NCBI RefSeq assembly: GCF_001046635.1
Contig: NZ_KQ130454.1
Span: 193,501-257,500 of the forward strand
Direction of reading: 5' to 3'
DNA from: Novosphingobium barchaimii LL02
GTDB taxonomy: Bacteria > Pseudomonadota > Alphaproteobacteria > Sphingomonadales > Sphingomonadaceae
Length of the DNA stretch: 64,000 nucleotides
A model generated the notes under the pieces. That model did no database searches. It was not told the origin of the DNA and saw nothing but the letters and a program-made list of their open reading frames with translations. Each line of letters begins with the position of its first letter. Within the stretch, counting starts at the first letter, position 1. The translations under genes and the position numbers were made by a program. Shown one piece after another: positions 36,443-45,777 of the stretch.

Positions 36443-37098
36443 CCGGCCGGATCACTGCCCTGCTGCGCCGTGACCTTACCCGCCTCCTGCTGAGCGGCCG
36501 CGGCGGCGGGGCCATGCTGCCGGTGCTGTTCTTCCTTTCCGTGGCGATGCTCTATCCCTTCGCGGTCGGGCCGGACGCCCCGCTGCTGGCCCGCACCGGC
36601 GGCGGCGTGATCTGGGTCGCCGCCCTGCTTGCCGCGATCCTGCCGCTCGACCGGCTCGTCGAACCGGATATCGAACTCGGCATGTTCGACCAGTGGGCTC
36701 TGCGCGGCATTTCCGAGGAACTGGTGATCGCCGTGCGCGTGATCGCCCATTGGCTCAGCTTCGGGCCTCCGCTGATGCTGGCCGCTCTCCCCGCCGCCGC
36801 GCTGTTGGGGCTGGACGCAAAGACCCTGCGCGTGGTCGAGATCGGGTTGCTTGCCGGCACACCCGGCCTCGCCGCCCTGGGGGTGACTGTCGCCGCGCTG
36901 ACGGCGGGCCTGCGCGGCGGGGCGGCCCTGTCGGGCCTGCTGGTGATCCCGATGGCAGTGCCGGTGCTGATTTTCGGAGCCGGCAGTCTGGGCACCGGCG
37001 GCGCAAGCGGCCTTGCCCTCACCGCCGCCGCCAGCCTCGTCCTCATCGCCATCGCACCCTTCGCGGGCGGAGCCGCCGTTCGCGCCGCGCGCGGATAG
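36439..37098 (+). CDS. ccmB: Heme exporter membrane protein CcmB
   Basis: This six-helix inner-membrane partner of CcmA has 219 residues. [46 protein letters not shown] is the family N-terminus (basic amphipathic start, conserved FF-L followed by P-F-A-V-G). ILPLDRLVEPDIELGMFDQW and ALGVTVAALTAGLRGGAALSGLLVIPMAVPVLIFGAG are further CcmB blocks. Its ATG overlaps the ccmA stop. ccmC, D and E, which often follow, are not here; the next gene is unrelated. Confidence 0.94.
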   Translation: MTGRITALLRRDLTRLLLSGRGGGAMLPVLFFLSVAMLYPFAVGPDAPLLARTGGGVIWVAALLAAILPLDRLVEPDIELGMFDQWALRGISEELVIAVRVIAHWLSFGPPLMLAALPAAALLGLDAKTLRVVEIGLLAGTPGLAALGVTVAALTAGLRGGAALSGLLVIPMAVPVLIFGAGSLGTGGASGLALTAAASLVLIAIAPFAGGAAVRAARG

Positions 37099-37210
37099 GC
37101 CCGGCAACATCGCTGCTGCGTTTGGCGGCCACGGCGCGCCCGCGCATAGTGCCCTGCACGAACCGGACAAACCCGGTCGGCGCGGTTCGCGCAGGAGGAT
37201 AACCACTACA

Positions 37211-37834
37211 ATGACGCAGCCCACGACCGGCCGGTACGAATTCGACGCAGATGCACGCCTTGCCCAGACGGTAACGCACGGCCCGCGCTATGCGCCCCTG
37301 ACCCTTGCCGAGGTCAGCCCGGAAGGGCAGGAACAGGTCGATGCGATCCGCGCCGCCTTCTCCATCCCCGAAAGCCGCCCCTTCCCCGACGTCAGCCTGA
37401 TAACCCTTCGCCACCCGGGCATGTTCAAGGGCCAGATGGTGCTGGGTATCGAACTGGCCGCGAGGGGCACCATACCCGCGCGCGACCGGGAACTGGCGGT
37501 CCTGCGCCTCGCCCTGCTGGCCCGCGCACCGTTCGAGTGGTGCGAGCATGTCGACATCGGCAAGGCCTTCGGCATCACGCTTGAGGAAATCGAGCGCGTG
37601 ATCGACGGCTCCGAAGCACCGGGCTGGACGCTTCACGAATCGGCCGTGCTGCGCGGCGTCGAGGAATTGCTGGCAGACCACTGCATCGCCGACGCAACCT
37701 GGGATGTACTGGCGCAAACTTACGATGAAAAGCAGATGCTGGAATATCCGATGCTGATCGGTTCGTACCTGATGACGGCGCTCCAGCAGAACTCGCTCAA
37801 GATCCAGCCCAAAGGCGGATTCGATTATCGCTGA
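37211..37834 (+). CDS. Carboxymuconolactone decarboxylase family protein
   Basis: This 207-residue protein has the AhpD/CMD fold. The core RDRELAVLRLALLARAPFEWCEHVDIGKAFGITLEEIERVIDG matches the family, with a Glu-Trp-Cys-x-His active-site segment (a single Cys plus His instead of the C-x-x-C of true AhpD). The following L-H-E-S-A-V-L-R helix and the C-terminal YPMLIGSYLMTALQQNSLKI are also characteristic. The reaction cannot be fixed; homologues range from protocatechuate-pathway decarboxylases to antioxidant proteins. AGGAGG lies about 11 nt upstream of the ATG. It stands apart from ccmB by 112 nt. Confidence 0.88.
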   Translation: MTQPTTGRYEFDADARLAQTVTHGPRYAPLTLAEVSPEGQEQVDAIRAAFSIPESRPFPDVSLITLRHPGMFKGQMVLGIELAARGTIPARDRELAVLRLALLARAPFEWCEHVDIGKAFGITLEEIERVIDGSEAPGWTLHESAVLRGVEELLADHCIADATWDVLAQTYDEKQMLEYPMLIGSYLMTALQQNSLKIQPKGGFDYR

Positions 37835-38048
37835 TTCTCATCATCAATGAGAGGATGAGTCTGTGGATAAGTGCGGCAGAACCTGTGCGTCCACCGGCAT
37901 GACTACGCAGCGTCCTCCAAGCGCCCAGCTTTAGTCCCGGCGTTTGGTTGCCGCGGCTTATAGCAGCCCGCGCCCACACGGTCCCGATCGATGCCAGGGC
38001 AGCGCATAGCTTGAGAGAAGCCCCCGATTTCCGCCGGTCCAGCGGCTT

Positions 38049-38116
38049 CCTGTGACCTTCGGAAAAAAAGGCCGGGGCGAGCAAGGCAAGGAGCCGCCCC
38101 GGCCAAAGGTCACAGG
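38049..38116 (-). terminator. 68-nt nested hairpin with minus-strand terminator
   Basis: The outer arms CCTGTGACCTT (38049-38059) and AAGGTCACAGG (38106-38116) enclose inner arms GGCCGGGGCG (38070-38079) and CGCCCCGGCC (38095-38104). Between outer and inner left arms lies a run of seven A, which on the minus strand is seven T directly after the 10-bp GC stem. This is a textbook Rho-independent terminator for leftward transcription, yet no annotated minus-strand gene ends here. Within the 405-nt gap 37835-38239 the only other signal is the Fur box. Confidence 0.8.
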
Positions 38117-38190
38117 ATGGGAAGAACGCCCCATGACAAGCGTTCCTCCGGGCTTGGTGCAGGCTTGACGAGAGGAGCAAGCCGCGCAAC
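38063..38190 (-). ncRNA. Candidate small RNA read leftward from the Fur-box region
   Basis: A strong terminator at 38063-38104 and a Fur box at 38197-38210 bracket about 130 nt on the minus strand with no convincing gene. A 58-codon frame does start at ATG 38134 behind GGAGGA, but it would have to read through the terminator stem, so an untranslated RNA is more likely. Coordinates of the 5' end are a guess; no promoter was identified with certainty. Confidence 0.3.
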
Positions 38191-38196
38191 AGTAGC

Positions 38197-38210
38197 TAAT
38201 GATAATCATT
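38197..38210. promoter_or_regulatory. Fur box
   Basis: TAATGATAATCATT matches the central 14 positions of the 19-bp Fur consensus and contains a perfect 13-bp palindrome centred on 38204. It lies 30 nt upstream of the 38240 start codon and would also overlap any divergent leftward promoter. Confidence 0.75.
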
Positions 38211-38239
38211 CGCATATGCAAGCCCTAAGGAGTCACTGC

Positions 38240-38704
38240 ATGTATCAATACGTCGACCGCCCGCTCGCCGCCCTCGACGAAGGCTGCCGGTTCCTCGTCT
38301 GGTCCATGCGCGCATGGGTTACCGCGATCGGCCAGAAGCGCTGCCCGGCGCAGCTTCTCGCCCCCGCATTCGCCCGCTGGCGCATGATCGGGGGGCTACA
38401 GCCATTTCACCGCGCGATGATGCTGCTCAACCGCGATGCGCTGGATACGCTGGCATTCTGCCCACTGGGATGCAGCCATGTGTCCGAGCATGAGGCGGTG
38501 ATTCTCGAACTCATCACCAGCCTGCGGGACCGCGGTCCCACCGCGACTCGGGAAACGCTGGAACTGGTGGTGAGCGAAGACAGCGTTGGCGACCTGCTGG
38601 AAACGCTTTCGCGAATCGGCGCTGCGCTGGCCATCGCAGGCATCTTTCCCGGTGAGCCCGTCGCCAGCCCCAGCACCGGCGCGAATCACACGCGCCCCCA
38701 CTGA
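38240..38704 (+). CDS. Small protein of unknown function under a Fur box
   Basis: I do not recognise the family. The 154 residues have no signal peptide and no clear transmembrane segment. They are helical, with a Cys/His cluster CPLGCSHVSEHE (Cys74, Cys78, His80, His84, Glu85) and further Cys at 16 and 35. The cluster could bind a metal, but that is inference. The tail SPSTGANHTRPH is flexible. The ATG at 38240 is fixed by AAGGAG 7 nt upstream; a Met eight codons earlier lacks a site. A Fur box 30 nt upstream predicts induction in iron starvation. Confidence 0.65.
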   Translation: MYQYVDRPLAALDEGCRFLVWSMRAWVTAIGQKRCPAQLLAPAFARWRMIGGLQPFHRAMMLLNRDALDTLAFCPLGCSHVSEHEAVILELITSLRDRGPTATRETLELVVSEDSVGDLLETLSRIGAALAIAGIFPGEPVASPSTGANHTRPH

Positions 38705-38732
38705 GAGCCTGAGGCCCGCGCATTTCGGAGGG

Positions 38733-39614
38733 TCAATCCAGCGGGGCGACATCCACCGAGGCGAACATCGTCTGCCCCGCCGATCCCCGGAACGTGCCGT
38801 CCAGCGGCGCCACGTCGGAATAATCGCGGCCCATACCCAAAAAGATATGGTCGGTATCGGCCAGGCAATCGTTGGTCGGATCAAAGCCGATCCAGCCCAG
38901 TTCCTCGCCGCACCACAGGTTTACCCAGGCGTGCATCGCGTCGGCACCGACGAGGCGTTCCTTGCCCGGCGGCGGCAGGGTGCGCAGGTAACCACTGACA
39001 TAGGCCGCCGGAATGCCATGCGCTCGCGCCGCGATAATCATGACGTGGCTGAAATCCTGACACACCCCATGCCGCTTCACGAACGCTTCCAGCGGCGGCG
39101 TGTCCGTTTCGGTCGCGTCGGCATCGTAAGTGAATTCTTCGTGGATAGCGCCCATCAGCGCGCGGCCCGCCGCCATCACCGGCATCGCCTCATCCAGGAA
39201 GGACCCCGCCCACTGCGCGATCCGTGCCTCGGGCTGGGCGATCGGCGAGGCGAAGATGTATGAGGCGGGAGCAAGGTCGGAAAGGTCCGGCTTCTTCATC
39301 GCCCGCTCGCGCAGTTCGGCCAGTCCCGGCCCTTCTGCATCGCGCACGAAGAAGGGCAGCGCCTCGACCTCAACGGTGAAGCGGCTTTCGATGGTCAACT
39401 GCCTGGTCGGCTCCCGCAGGGCGAACCGTGCCTCGTTGACGTGGTAGCCGCCTGGCGCCTCGATCACCTGCCCCGGCTGCGGATCGACTTCAAGGGTATA
39501 GTCCGAAACGCTCTGGCCCGCCCAGTCCGCCGGGCGCAGCCGCAGGTTGAATTGCGCCATGCGCACGGCCTGCGCGTATTTGAGCGTGGTGATATGGTTG
39601 ACCGAATAGCGCAT
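38733..39614 (-). CDS. Transglutaminase-like cysteine protease/transferase family protein
   Basis: The 293 residues have a bacterial transglutaminase-like N-terminal beta domain (MRYSVNHITTLKYAQAVRMAQFNLRLRPAD) and a transglutaminase/papain-like core with the triad Cys185 (KRHGVCQDFSHVM), His228 (GADAMHAWVNLW) and Asp245 (GWIGFDPTND). No signal peptide is seen, so it is cytosolic. Its ATG overlaps the stop of the ATP-grasp gene by one base (TAATG), so it is coupled to it. Families of this organisation are predicted peptidases or amide-bond-forming enzymes for small peptides; the substrate is unknown. Confidence 0.9.
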   Translation of the reverse strand: MRYSVNHITTLKYAQAVRMAQFNLRLRPADWAGQSVSDYTLEVDPQPGQVIEAPGGYHVNEARFALREPTRQLTIESRFTVEVEALPFFVRDAEGPGLAELRERAMKKPDLSDLAPASYIFASPIAQPEARIAQWAGSFLDEAMPVMAAGRALMGAIHEEFTYDADATETDTPPLEAFVKRHGVCQDFSHVMIIAARAHGIPAAYVSGYLRTLPPPGKERLVGADAMHAWVNLWCGEELGWIGFDPTNDCLADTDHIFLGMGRDYSDVAPLDGTFRGSAGQTMFASVDVAPLD

Positions 39615-42103
39615 TACAGAAGCCGCGAACGCCTTTCCGCTTCTTCGGAATCGAGTTGCAGAAAATAGCGCGCCGAAATCGCGTCCGACAGGCCCAGCAA
39701 CTGGTCCTCTATTCCCTCAAGCCGCTCCGGCGTCATTTCCGATGCGGTCGCCGCCTGCAATTCGCCCAGCAAGGCGCGGGCGGCGCGCAGGGGCGCTTCG
39801 GGAATGTTGTCGTCCCGTAAACTGGGCAGCGCGGCGAGATGGTCGACGATCTCGTCCACCTGGAACACCAGCGCGCGCGGGTTGTCGGGGTCCAGCAGCA
39901 CCAGATCGCGCACCGGGTTGGCAACCGGCCCGGTCAGGTAACGGCTGCGATAGATGATCTGGCTGTCGCACAGGTCCAGCAGCAGGCCGAGCGCAGCGAC
40001 AGGATCGCCGTCTGCGGTTCCAGCGGTCAACTGGCGCGCCATGCGGCAGATTGCCTGCGCGCGCTCAAGCCGCTGGCCGATTTCGAGGAAATGCCACGCG
40101 GCGGAACGCACCATGTTCTCGGAAATCAGGCCGGCAAGCGCGCTGAAATGCTCGGTCAGCCAGCGCGTGTTGGTCAGCATGGATTGAGGCTGATCCACCT
40201 TGATCGACGGCATCGGGCGGCTGACGATCCGCCAGAAATCACGCGCAAGGCGTTCGCGCAGCGCCATGCCTACCTGCTGGCGCCGCCGCATCAGCGAGGC
40301 GACGCCGCTGGGCAGCCGCGTTTCGGTAAGCGCGCGGGCACAGATCTTGGCGACCGAAAGCTTCGCCGTCTCCGGGCTGATCGCCCCCCAGTGCAGCAGC
40401 AGCGCGGTCAGGCGCGGCAGCACCCCGCCCTCTTCGCTGGGGCTGGAATCGCTCTCCGCCGGGCTGGCAAGGATTGCCCGCACGATCCGCACCATCGTCT
40501 CGGCACGTTCGTTGTAACGGCCGAACCAGAACAGGTTGTCCGCCGCCTGGCTGGCGAGGATGCCGCCACCGCGCGAGATCGGCGGTTCGCCCGCCACGCG
40601 GCTGCCGAGGTGGTGGCTGGTCGGCTTCTCGTCGACGATCCACAGGTCCGCCGACAGGTCGCCCGCCCCCATCAACGACGTGGGCAGCGCCGAATTCGAC
40701 GACAGGCGCACGAAGCCGCCCGGCATCACGCTCCAGCCGCCATCGGGACCCCGGGCCACGAAGGCGCGCACAGTAAAGGGACGGGGTACGATCTCACCGT
40801 CGATGATCGCCGGAGTAGTGGAAAGGCGCACGATTTCCTGCCCGCAATAGTCCATCGGGCGGCGCCACAGCGCGTCGATAATCGCCGCGCGCCGGGCGGT
40901 GCTCAACTCGGCCCCGGCGACCGGATCGCGGCTTTCCAGCCCCTCGATCGGCTGGCCGAACGCGGGGAGCAACGCCAATTCGTCCAGCCGAGCGGCGACG
41001 GTGGAGCTTTCCACCGCCTGCCCGCACCACCAGGTGGCGACATTGGGCAGGATCGGCGCCTCGCCCAGCAGGACACGGCACAGGCGCGGCATGAACGCGG
41101 CGAACGCGGCTGATTCGAGCACTTCGACGCCCGGCCAGTTGACCATCTCCACCCCGCCGCCGGCCCAGGCATCGAACAGGTTGGAAACGCCAAGCTGCGA
41201 TTTCGCATCGAACGAAAGCGGGTCGAGCGCGGTGGTGTCGATCCAGCGCCAGAGAGCATCGACGCGCTTCGGCCCTGCGATTGTGCCCACATAGAGCCGG
41301 TCATCCAGCACGGTAAGGTCGCGCCCCTCGACCAGCGGCAGGCCGAGGTAACGAGCCAAATGCGCCTGCTCGGCATAAGTCTGGTTGAAGCGGCCGGGGG
41401 TGAGCAGCGCGATGCGCGGGTTCTCGCGGCGGCAGGCGGCGGCCATGCCGGCCTGCATCTGCGAGAAGAAGTCGGAGAGCCGGCGCGCATGGGCGTCGGC
41501 CAGCAGATTGCCCACCGCCCGCGACATCGCGAGCCGGTTCTCCAAGGCATAGCCGACACCGCCAGCCACGCGCACGCGGTCCTGAAGAACCCGCCACTGC
41601 CCGCCCGGTCCCCGCGCAAGGTCGGCGGCGTAGACGTGGATGAAGCGCCCGCCCGGCGGACTGCGGCCAATCATCTTTCGCGCGAAGAACGGGCTTCCGG
41701 CCACCACTGCGGCGGGCAACTGCCCATCCTTCACCAGCTTCTGCGGGCCATAAATGTCGGCGGCAAGCGACTCCATCAGTTCGGCGCGCTGGACGAGGCC
41801 GCGTTCGACTTCTGCCCATTCGTCAGCCCCGACGATCAGGGGGATGGCATTGAGCGGCCAGGATCGCTCGTCCTCGTCCCCGGTGAGGCGGAAGGCGAGT
41901 CCGAGATCGGCAGCGTGGCGCGCGGTTGCGTCCTGAAGGGCGGAAGGATCGCCATCGGTCAGCGCGGCAAGGCCGGAGGCGACCTTGTGCCAGCACTCGG
42001 CCACCACTGGCGAGGCATCGCCGTAGAGGTCGCCGCCCGATCCCTTCGCGGCATAGTCGTCAAGCCAGCCGAGCGGCGGCGCGACTTCGGGCCTGGTGCT
42101 CAT
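39614..42103 (-). CDS. Circularly permuted ATP-grasp (type 2) fused to alpha-E domain
   Basis: The 829 residues form a fusion. The first half (about 1-480) is a circularly permuted ATP-grasp domain: LVQRAELMESLAADIYGPQKLVKDGQLPAAVVAGSPFF, RFIHVYAADLARGPGGQWRVLQDRVRVAGGVGYALENRLAMSRA and GGFVRLS. The second half (about 505-829) is an all-helical alpha-E (DUF403) domain starting SQAADNLFWFGRYNERAETMVRIVRAIL. In many bacteria these are two adjacent genes. ATP-grasp domains of this class are predicted amidoligases. It is the middle gene of the operon, coupled to the small transglutaminase and about 140 nt after the DUF2126 gene. The start MSTRPEVAPP was preferred to a Met 24 codons upstream. Confidence 0.9.
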   Translation of the reverse strand: MSTRPEVAPPLGWLDDYAAKGSGGDLYGDASPVVAECWHKVASGLAALTDGDPSALQDATARHAADLGLAFRLTGDEDERSWPLNAIPLIVGADEWAEVERGLVQRAELMESLAADIYGPQKLVKDGQLPAAVVAGSPFFARKMIGRSPPGGRFIHVYAADLARGPGGQWRVLQDRVRVAGGVGYALENRLAMSRAVGNLLADAHARRLSDFFSQMQAGMAAACRRENPRIALLTPGRFNQTYAEQAHLARYLGLPLVEGRDLTVLDDRLYVGTIAGPKRVDALWRWIDTTALDPLSFDAKSQLGVSNLFDAWAGGGVEMVNWPGVEVLESAAFAAFMPRLCRVLLGEAPILPNVATWWCGQAVESSTVAARLDELALLPAFGQPIEGLESRDPVAGAELSTARRAAIIDALWRRPMDYCGQEIVRLSTTPAIIDGEIVPRPFTVRAFVARGPDGGWSVMPGGFVRLSSNSALPTSLMGAGDLSADLWIVDEKPTSHHLGSRVAGEPPISRGGGILASQAADNLFWFGRYNERAETMVRIVRAILASPAESDSSPSEEGGVLPRLTALLLHWGAISPETAKLSVAKICARALTETRLPSGVASLMRRRQQVGMALRERLARDFWRIVSRPMPSIKVDQPQSMLTNTRWLTEHFSALAGLISENMVRSAAWHFLEIGQRLERAQAICRMARQLTAGTADGDPVAALGLLLDLCDSQIIYRSRYLTGPVANPVRDLVLLDPDNPRALVFQVDEIVDHLAALPSLRDDNIPEAPLRAARALLGELQAATASEMTPERLEGIEDQLLGLSDAISARYFLQLDSEEAERRSRLL

Positions 42104-42243
42104 GCACAGCGTCCCCGACTTGATCCCGCACCGCCGACCGGGGCGCAAACGGGTTTCCCCGCTCGCGCGAACCACGACAAATCAGGGACCGATTCGATCG
42201 AGGGCGGCTGTGGTGAAAGAAGGAAAGGCCGGGCGAACATCCC

Positions 42244-45200
42244 CTACATTAACCGGGCAGGCCGCCTGAGGTCGAGAGTATAGGGAAATTCGCTCACCGT
42301 TTCCTCGAACGGGCGGGGCAGCGGCCCGGGCGAATGGCCGTGTTCCTGGAAGCGCGCCTTGCGCCGTGCCTCCGCTTCGTAGCCGTTGACGGGCATCGTA
42401 TCGTAATTGCGCCCGCCGGGATGGGCGACATGATAGACACACCCGCCCAGCGAGCGCCCGTTCCACAAGTCGTAGATGTCGAAGGTCAGGGGCGGATGCG
42501 CGGGCACCATCGGGTGGAGGCATTCCGCCGGGAACCACGCCTTGTAGCGCACGCCGCCAACCCCTTGCGAGCCATTGGCGCCCGTCCCGACCGCAGTAAG
42601 CGGGACTTGGCGGCCGTTGCAGGTAATGACGTGACGTCCGGGAACAAGACCCGTAGCCTTCACCTGCAAACGCTCGGTGGAACTGTCGACATAGCGCACG
42701 GTGCCGCCGATCGCGCCGGTTTCGCCCAGCACATTCCATGGCTCCAGCGCATGGCTGATTTCTAGGCTGACGCCGCCGCCCTCGACTTCGCCGTGAACCG
42801 GGAAACGGAACATGCGCTGAGCCTCGAACCACTTGGGGTCGAAATCGTAGCCCGCCATCCGCAGGTCATCGAGGACGCCCAGGAAGTCGGTCCAGACGAA
42901 TTCCCCCAGCATGAAGCGGTCGTGAAGCTGCGTGCCCCAGCGGACCAGCGGACCTTCAACCGGCTCGCGCCAGAACCATGCGGCCAGCGCTCGGATCAGC
43001 AGTTGCTGCGCGCAGGACATGCGCGGCTCGGGCGGCATTTCGAAGCCCCGGAACTCAACGAGACCCAGGCGGCCGGTGGGACCGTCCGGGCTGAACATCT
43101 TGTCGATACAGATTTCGGTCCGGTGGGTATTGCCGGTCACATCCACCAGCAGGTTGCGAAACAGGCGGTCGACCACCCAGGGCGCCGGCTGCGGCTCATG
43201 CGGGCCGGGCACCTGCGCCAGCGCGATTTCCAACTCGTAGAGCGAATCGTGGCGCGCTTCGTCGATGCGCGGCGCCTGACTGGTCGGGCCGATAAACAGG
43301 CCGGAGAAAAGGTAGCTGAGCGAAGGGTGCCGCTGCCAGTACGTAACGAAGCTTTTCAGCATGTCAGGCCGGCGGATGAACGGGCTGTCGAGCAGGGTCG
43401 GCCCGCCCAGTACGATGTGATTGCCCCCGCCGGTGCCGATCGAGCGCCCATCGACCATGAACTTGTCGGCGGTAAGGCCGATCTCGCGCGCGCAGTCGTA
43501 GAGCGTTTCGGTGATTTCCACCGTCTCGCGCCAGGAAGCGCTGGGGTGAATGTTGACCTCGATGACGCCGGGGTCGGGCGTGATCTTGAGGACCATGAGG
43601 CGCGGGTCCGGCGGCGGGCCATAACCCTCGATCCGCACCGGCAGCTTCATTTCCTCGGCCACGACCTCGATCGAAGCTACGAGTTCGAGGTAATCTTCCA
43701 GCGCCTCGGTCGGCGGGATAAATACGGCTAGATAGTCGCCGCGCGGCTCCACCGTGACCGCGGTGCGTACCGCGCCCTTGATGATGTCCGCCTCTACCGC
43801 CGGTTCGGTAAAGGACTTGGGCTCTGGCACGGCGCGAAACCGCTGCGGGCCGCCGTCATTGGTCTGATTGGCGTTGTTCTGGCCGACAGTTGCCTGCTCA
43901 GTCACCTGCACGCGGAAATCGGCGAGCGGCTCACGCTCCTCCGCGGTGTCGCGCGGGTGGATATAAGGAAAGTCCTTCGGCGCCACGTAGGGCAGCGAAC
44001 CCAGCGGCAGGCGGTAGCCGATGGCGCTATCGCCCGGCACCGCCGTCAGCAGACCCTTGCGCACACGCCAGTGTTCCGAACGCCAGCGCGGGATCGACTG
44101 GTCCTTGCTGTTCCAGCGCTGCACCGGCAGCACGAAGCCAACCGGCTTGTCCAGCCCGCGCCGGTACGTGCGGCGGAAGCGGCGGGCCAGTTCCTCGTCC
44201 TCGATACTGGGGTCGAGCGGGGTGACGTTCACCGCCAGTTCGTCCTCGCGCAGCATCCACACACCCCGGTCTTCGAACACCGGCTGGACGAAGTCAGCGT
44301 CGAGGCCCAGCCCTTCGGCGGCGGCGGCCAGCAGGTTCGCGGCGGAAAGGATGTCGATGGTGGGCAGCGGATCGGGATCGCCGGCCTTTTCCAGCGGCTT
44401 TTCACCAGCGATCAGGCTGTCGTCCTGCCAGATCGGCACGCCGTCCTTGCGCCAGTAGATAGAATAGCCCCAGCGCGGCAGGGTTTCGCCGGGATACCAC
44501 TTGCCCTGCCCGTGATGGAGCAGCGAGCCGGGCGCGAACTTGGTGCGCAGCAGGCGGATCAGCTTGTCGGCATAAGCGGCCTTGGTGGGGCCGACGGCAC
44601 CGCTGTTCCACTCGTCCGCCTCGAAATCGGTGGCGGCGATGAAGGTCGGTTCGCCGCCCATCGTCAGGTTGACGCCGCCTGCGTTCAGATCCTCGTCCAC
44701 CTTGTCGCCCAGCAAGAGCAGGGCTTCCCAGCGGTCGTCGGTGAACGGCTTGGTGATGCGCACGGCCTCGGCGATGCGGCTGACATTCATCGCGAAATCG
44801 AAGTCGACCTCGGCGGGTTCGGCCATGCCCTCGATCGGGGTGGCGGAGCGGTAGTGCGGCGTCGCGCAGAGCGGGATGTGCCCCTCACCCGCGAACATCC
44901 CCGAAGTGGCGTCGAGGCCGATCCAGCCTGCGCCGGGCACGTAAGCCTCCGCCCAGGCGTGGAGGTCGGTGACGTCCTGCAGTACGCCGACCGGCCCTTC
45001 CTTGGGCAGCACGTCGGCGACCAGCTGGATCGAATAGCCCGAGACGAAGCGCGCGGCGAAGCCAAGGCGGCGCAGGAGCTGCACCAGCAGCCAGGCCGAA
45101 TCGCGGCATGAGCCGATGCCGACGTCCAGCGTCTCCTCAGGCTCCATCACGCCCGATTCCATGCGGATCACATAGCCGATGCGTTGCTGGAGCTTGCTGT

Positions 45201-45642
45201 TGATATCGACCAGGAAATCTACCGTGCGGCCTTTGTAATCGGCGTGAGCAGCAACCAGCGCCTCGAACAGCGGCCCCTGTTCCTCGACCTCGAAATAGGC
45301 CGAAAGGTCGGTATTCATGTCTGGCGAATAGGCGAAGGGATATTCCTCGGCCTCAGGTTCCACGAAGAAATCGAAGGGGTTGATGACCGCCAGCTCCGCC
45401 AGCAGGTCCACCTCGATGGAGAAGTGGTCGACCGGATCGGGGAACACCACCCGCGCCAGCCAGTTGCCGTGCGGATCCTGCTGCCAGTTCAGGAAATGCT
45501 CGGGCGGGCTGATCGTCAGCGAGTAGTTGGGAACCTCCGTCCGGCTGTGCGGCGCCGGGCGAAGCCGGATAACCTGGGGGCCGAGACGAATGCGCCGCGA
45601 ATAGCGGTAGCGGGTGAGGTGGTGCAGGGCGGCCTTGATCAT
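42244..45642 (-). CDS. Transglutaminase-like protein with DUF2126 domain
   Basis: The large protein (1132 residues) combines an N-terminal transglutaminase module with DUF2126. The module (about 1-270) has a beta domain [32 protein letters not shown] and a core with Cys in [16 protein letters not shown], His in [11 protein letters not shown] and Asp in [13 protein letters not shown]2126 (about 300-1110) contains [42 protein letters not shown], a glutamine-synthetase-like fold, and ATP-site-like stretches such as [14 protein letters not shown]. It is the first gene of the three-gene minus-strand operon and divergent from ppk. The combination with ATP-grasp and a second transglutaminase is conserved in proteobacteria; the product is unknown. 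Confidence 0.92.
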   Translation of the reverse strand: MIKAALHHLTRYRYSRRIRLGPQVIRLRPAPHSRTEVPNYSLTISPPEHFLNWQQDPHGNWLARVVFPDPVDHFSIEVDLLAELAVINPFDFFVEPEAEEYPFAYSPDMNTDLSAYFEVEEQGPLFEALVAAHADYKGRTVDFLVDINSKLQQRIGYVIRMESGVMEPEETLDVGIGSCRDSAWLLVQLLRRLGFAARFVSGYSIQLVADVLPKEGPVGVLQDVTDLHAWAEAYVPGAGWIGLDATSGMFAGEGHIPLCATPHYRSATPIEGMAEPAEVDFDFAMNVSRIAEAVRITKPFTDDRWEALLLLGDKVDEDLNAGGVNLTMGGEPTFIAATDFEADEWNSGAVGPTKAAYADKLIRLLRTKFAPGSLLHHGQGKWYPGETLPRWGYSIYWRKDGVPIWQDDSLIAGEKPLEKAGDPDPLPTIDILSAANLLAAAAEGLGLDADFVQPVFEDRGVWMLREDELAVNVTPLDPSIEDEELARRFRRTYRRGLDKPVGFVLPVQRWNSKDQSIPRWRSEHWRVRKGLLTAVPGDSAIGYRLPLGSLPYVAPKDFPYIHPRDTAEEREPLADFRVQVTEQATVGQNNANQTNDGGPQRFRAVPEPKSFTEPAVEADIIKGAVRTAVTVEPRGDYLAVFIPPTEALEDYLELVASIEVVAEEMKLPVRIEGYGPPPDPRLMVLKITPDPGVIEVNIHPSASWRETVEITETLYDCAREIGLTADKFMVDGRSIGTGGGNHIVLGGPTLLDSPFIRRPDMLKSFVTYWQRHPSLSYLFSGLFIGPTSQAPRIDEARHDSLYELEIALAQVPGPHEPQPAPWVVDRLFRNLLVDVTGNTHRTEICIDKMFSPDGPTGRLGLVEFRGFEMPPEPRMSCAQQLLIRALAAWFWREPVEGPLVRWGTQLHDRFMLGEFVWTDFLGVLDDLRMAGYDFDPKWFEAQRMFRFPVHGEVEGGGVSLEISHALEPWNVLGETGAIGGTVRYVDSSTERLQVKATGLVPGRHVITCNGRQVPLTAVGTGANGSQGVGGVRYKAWFPAECLHPMVPAHPPLTFDIYDLWNGRSLGGCVYHVAHPGGRNYDTMPVNGYEAEARRKARFQEHGHSPGPLPRPFEETVSEFPYTLDLRRPARLM

Positions 45643-45777
45643 CGAGAGTGAGTGTGCGCGAAACCATGCTGCACCGCAACGATGTTCACTTGGCTCCTAC
45701 CCCGAATTCGGTAACACTTCGTCTTGACGGGAAAGATTGCCGCAGTTGTGTCATCGTGGCATGCAAAAGGGCCTCGG

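Noticed and set aside
37862-37870. Perfect DnaA box (TTATCCACA on the minus strand), also at 9235-9243
   Set aside because: Two isolated boxes 28 kb apart with no cluster, AT-rich unwinding region or dnaA gene nearby do not indicate an origin.
37797-38189. 130-codon minus-strand frame across the Fur-box/terminator region
   Set aside because: It runs through a strong terminator hairpin and has no recognisable domain or ribosome site at its start.
45749-45754. TGTCAT upstream of ppk1 as a Pho box
   Set aside because: Only one half-site is present; the position 11 nt on does not match, so there is no support for PhoB control of ppk1.
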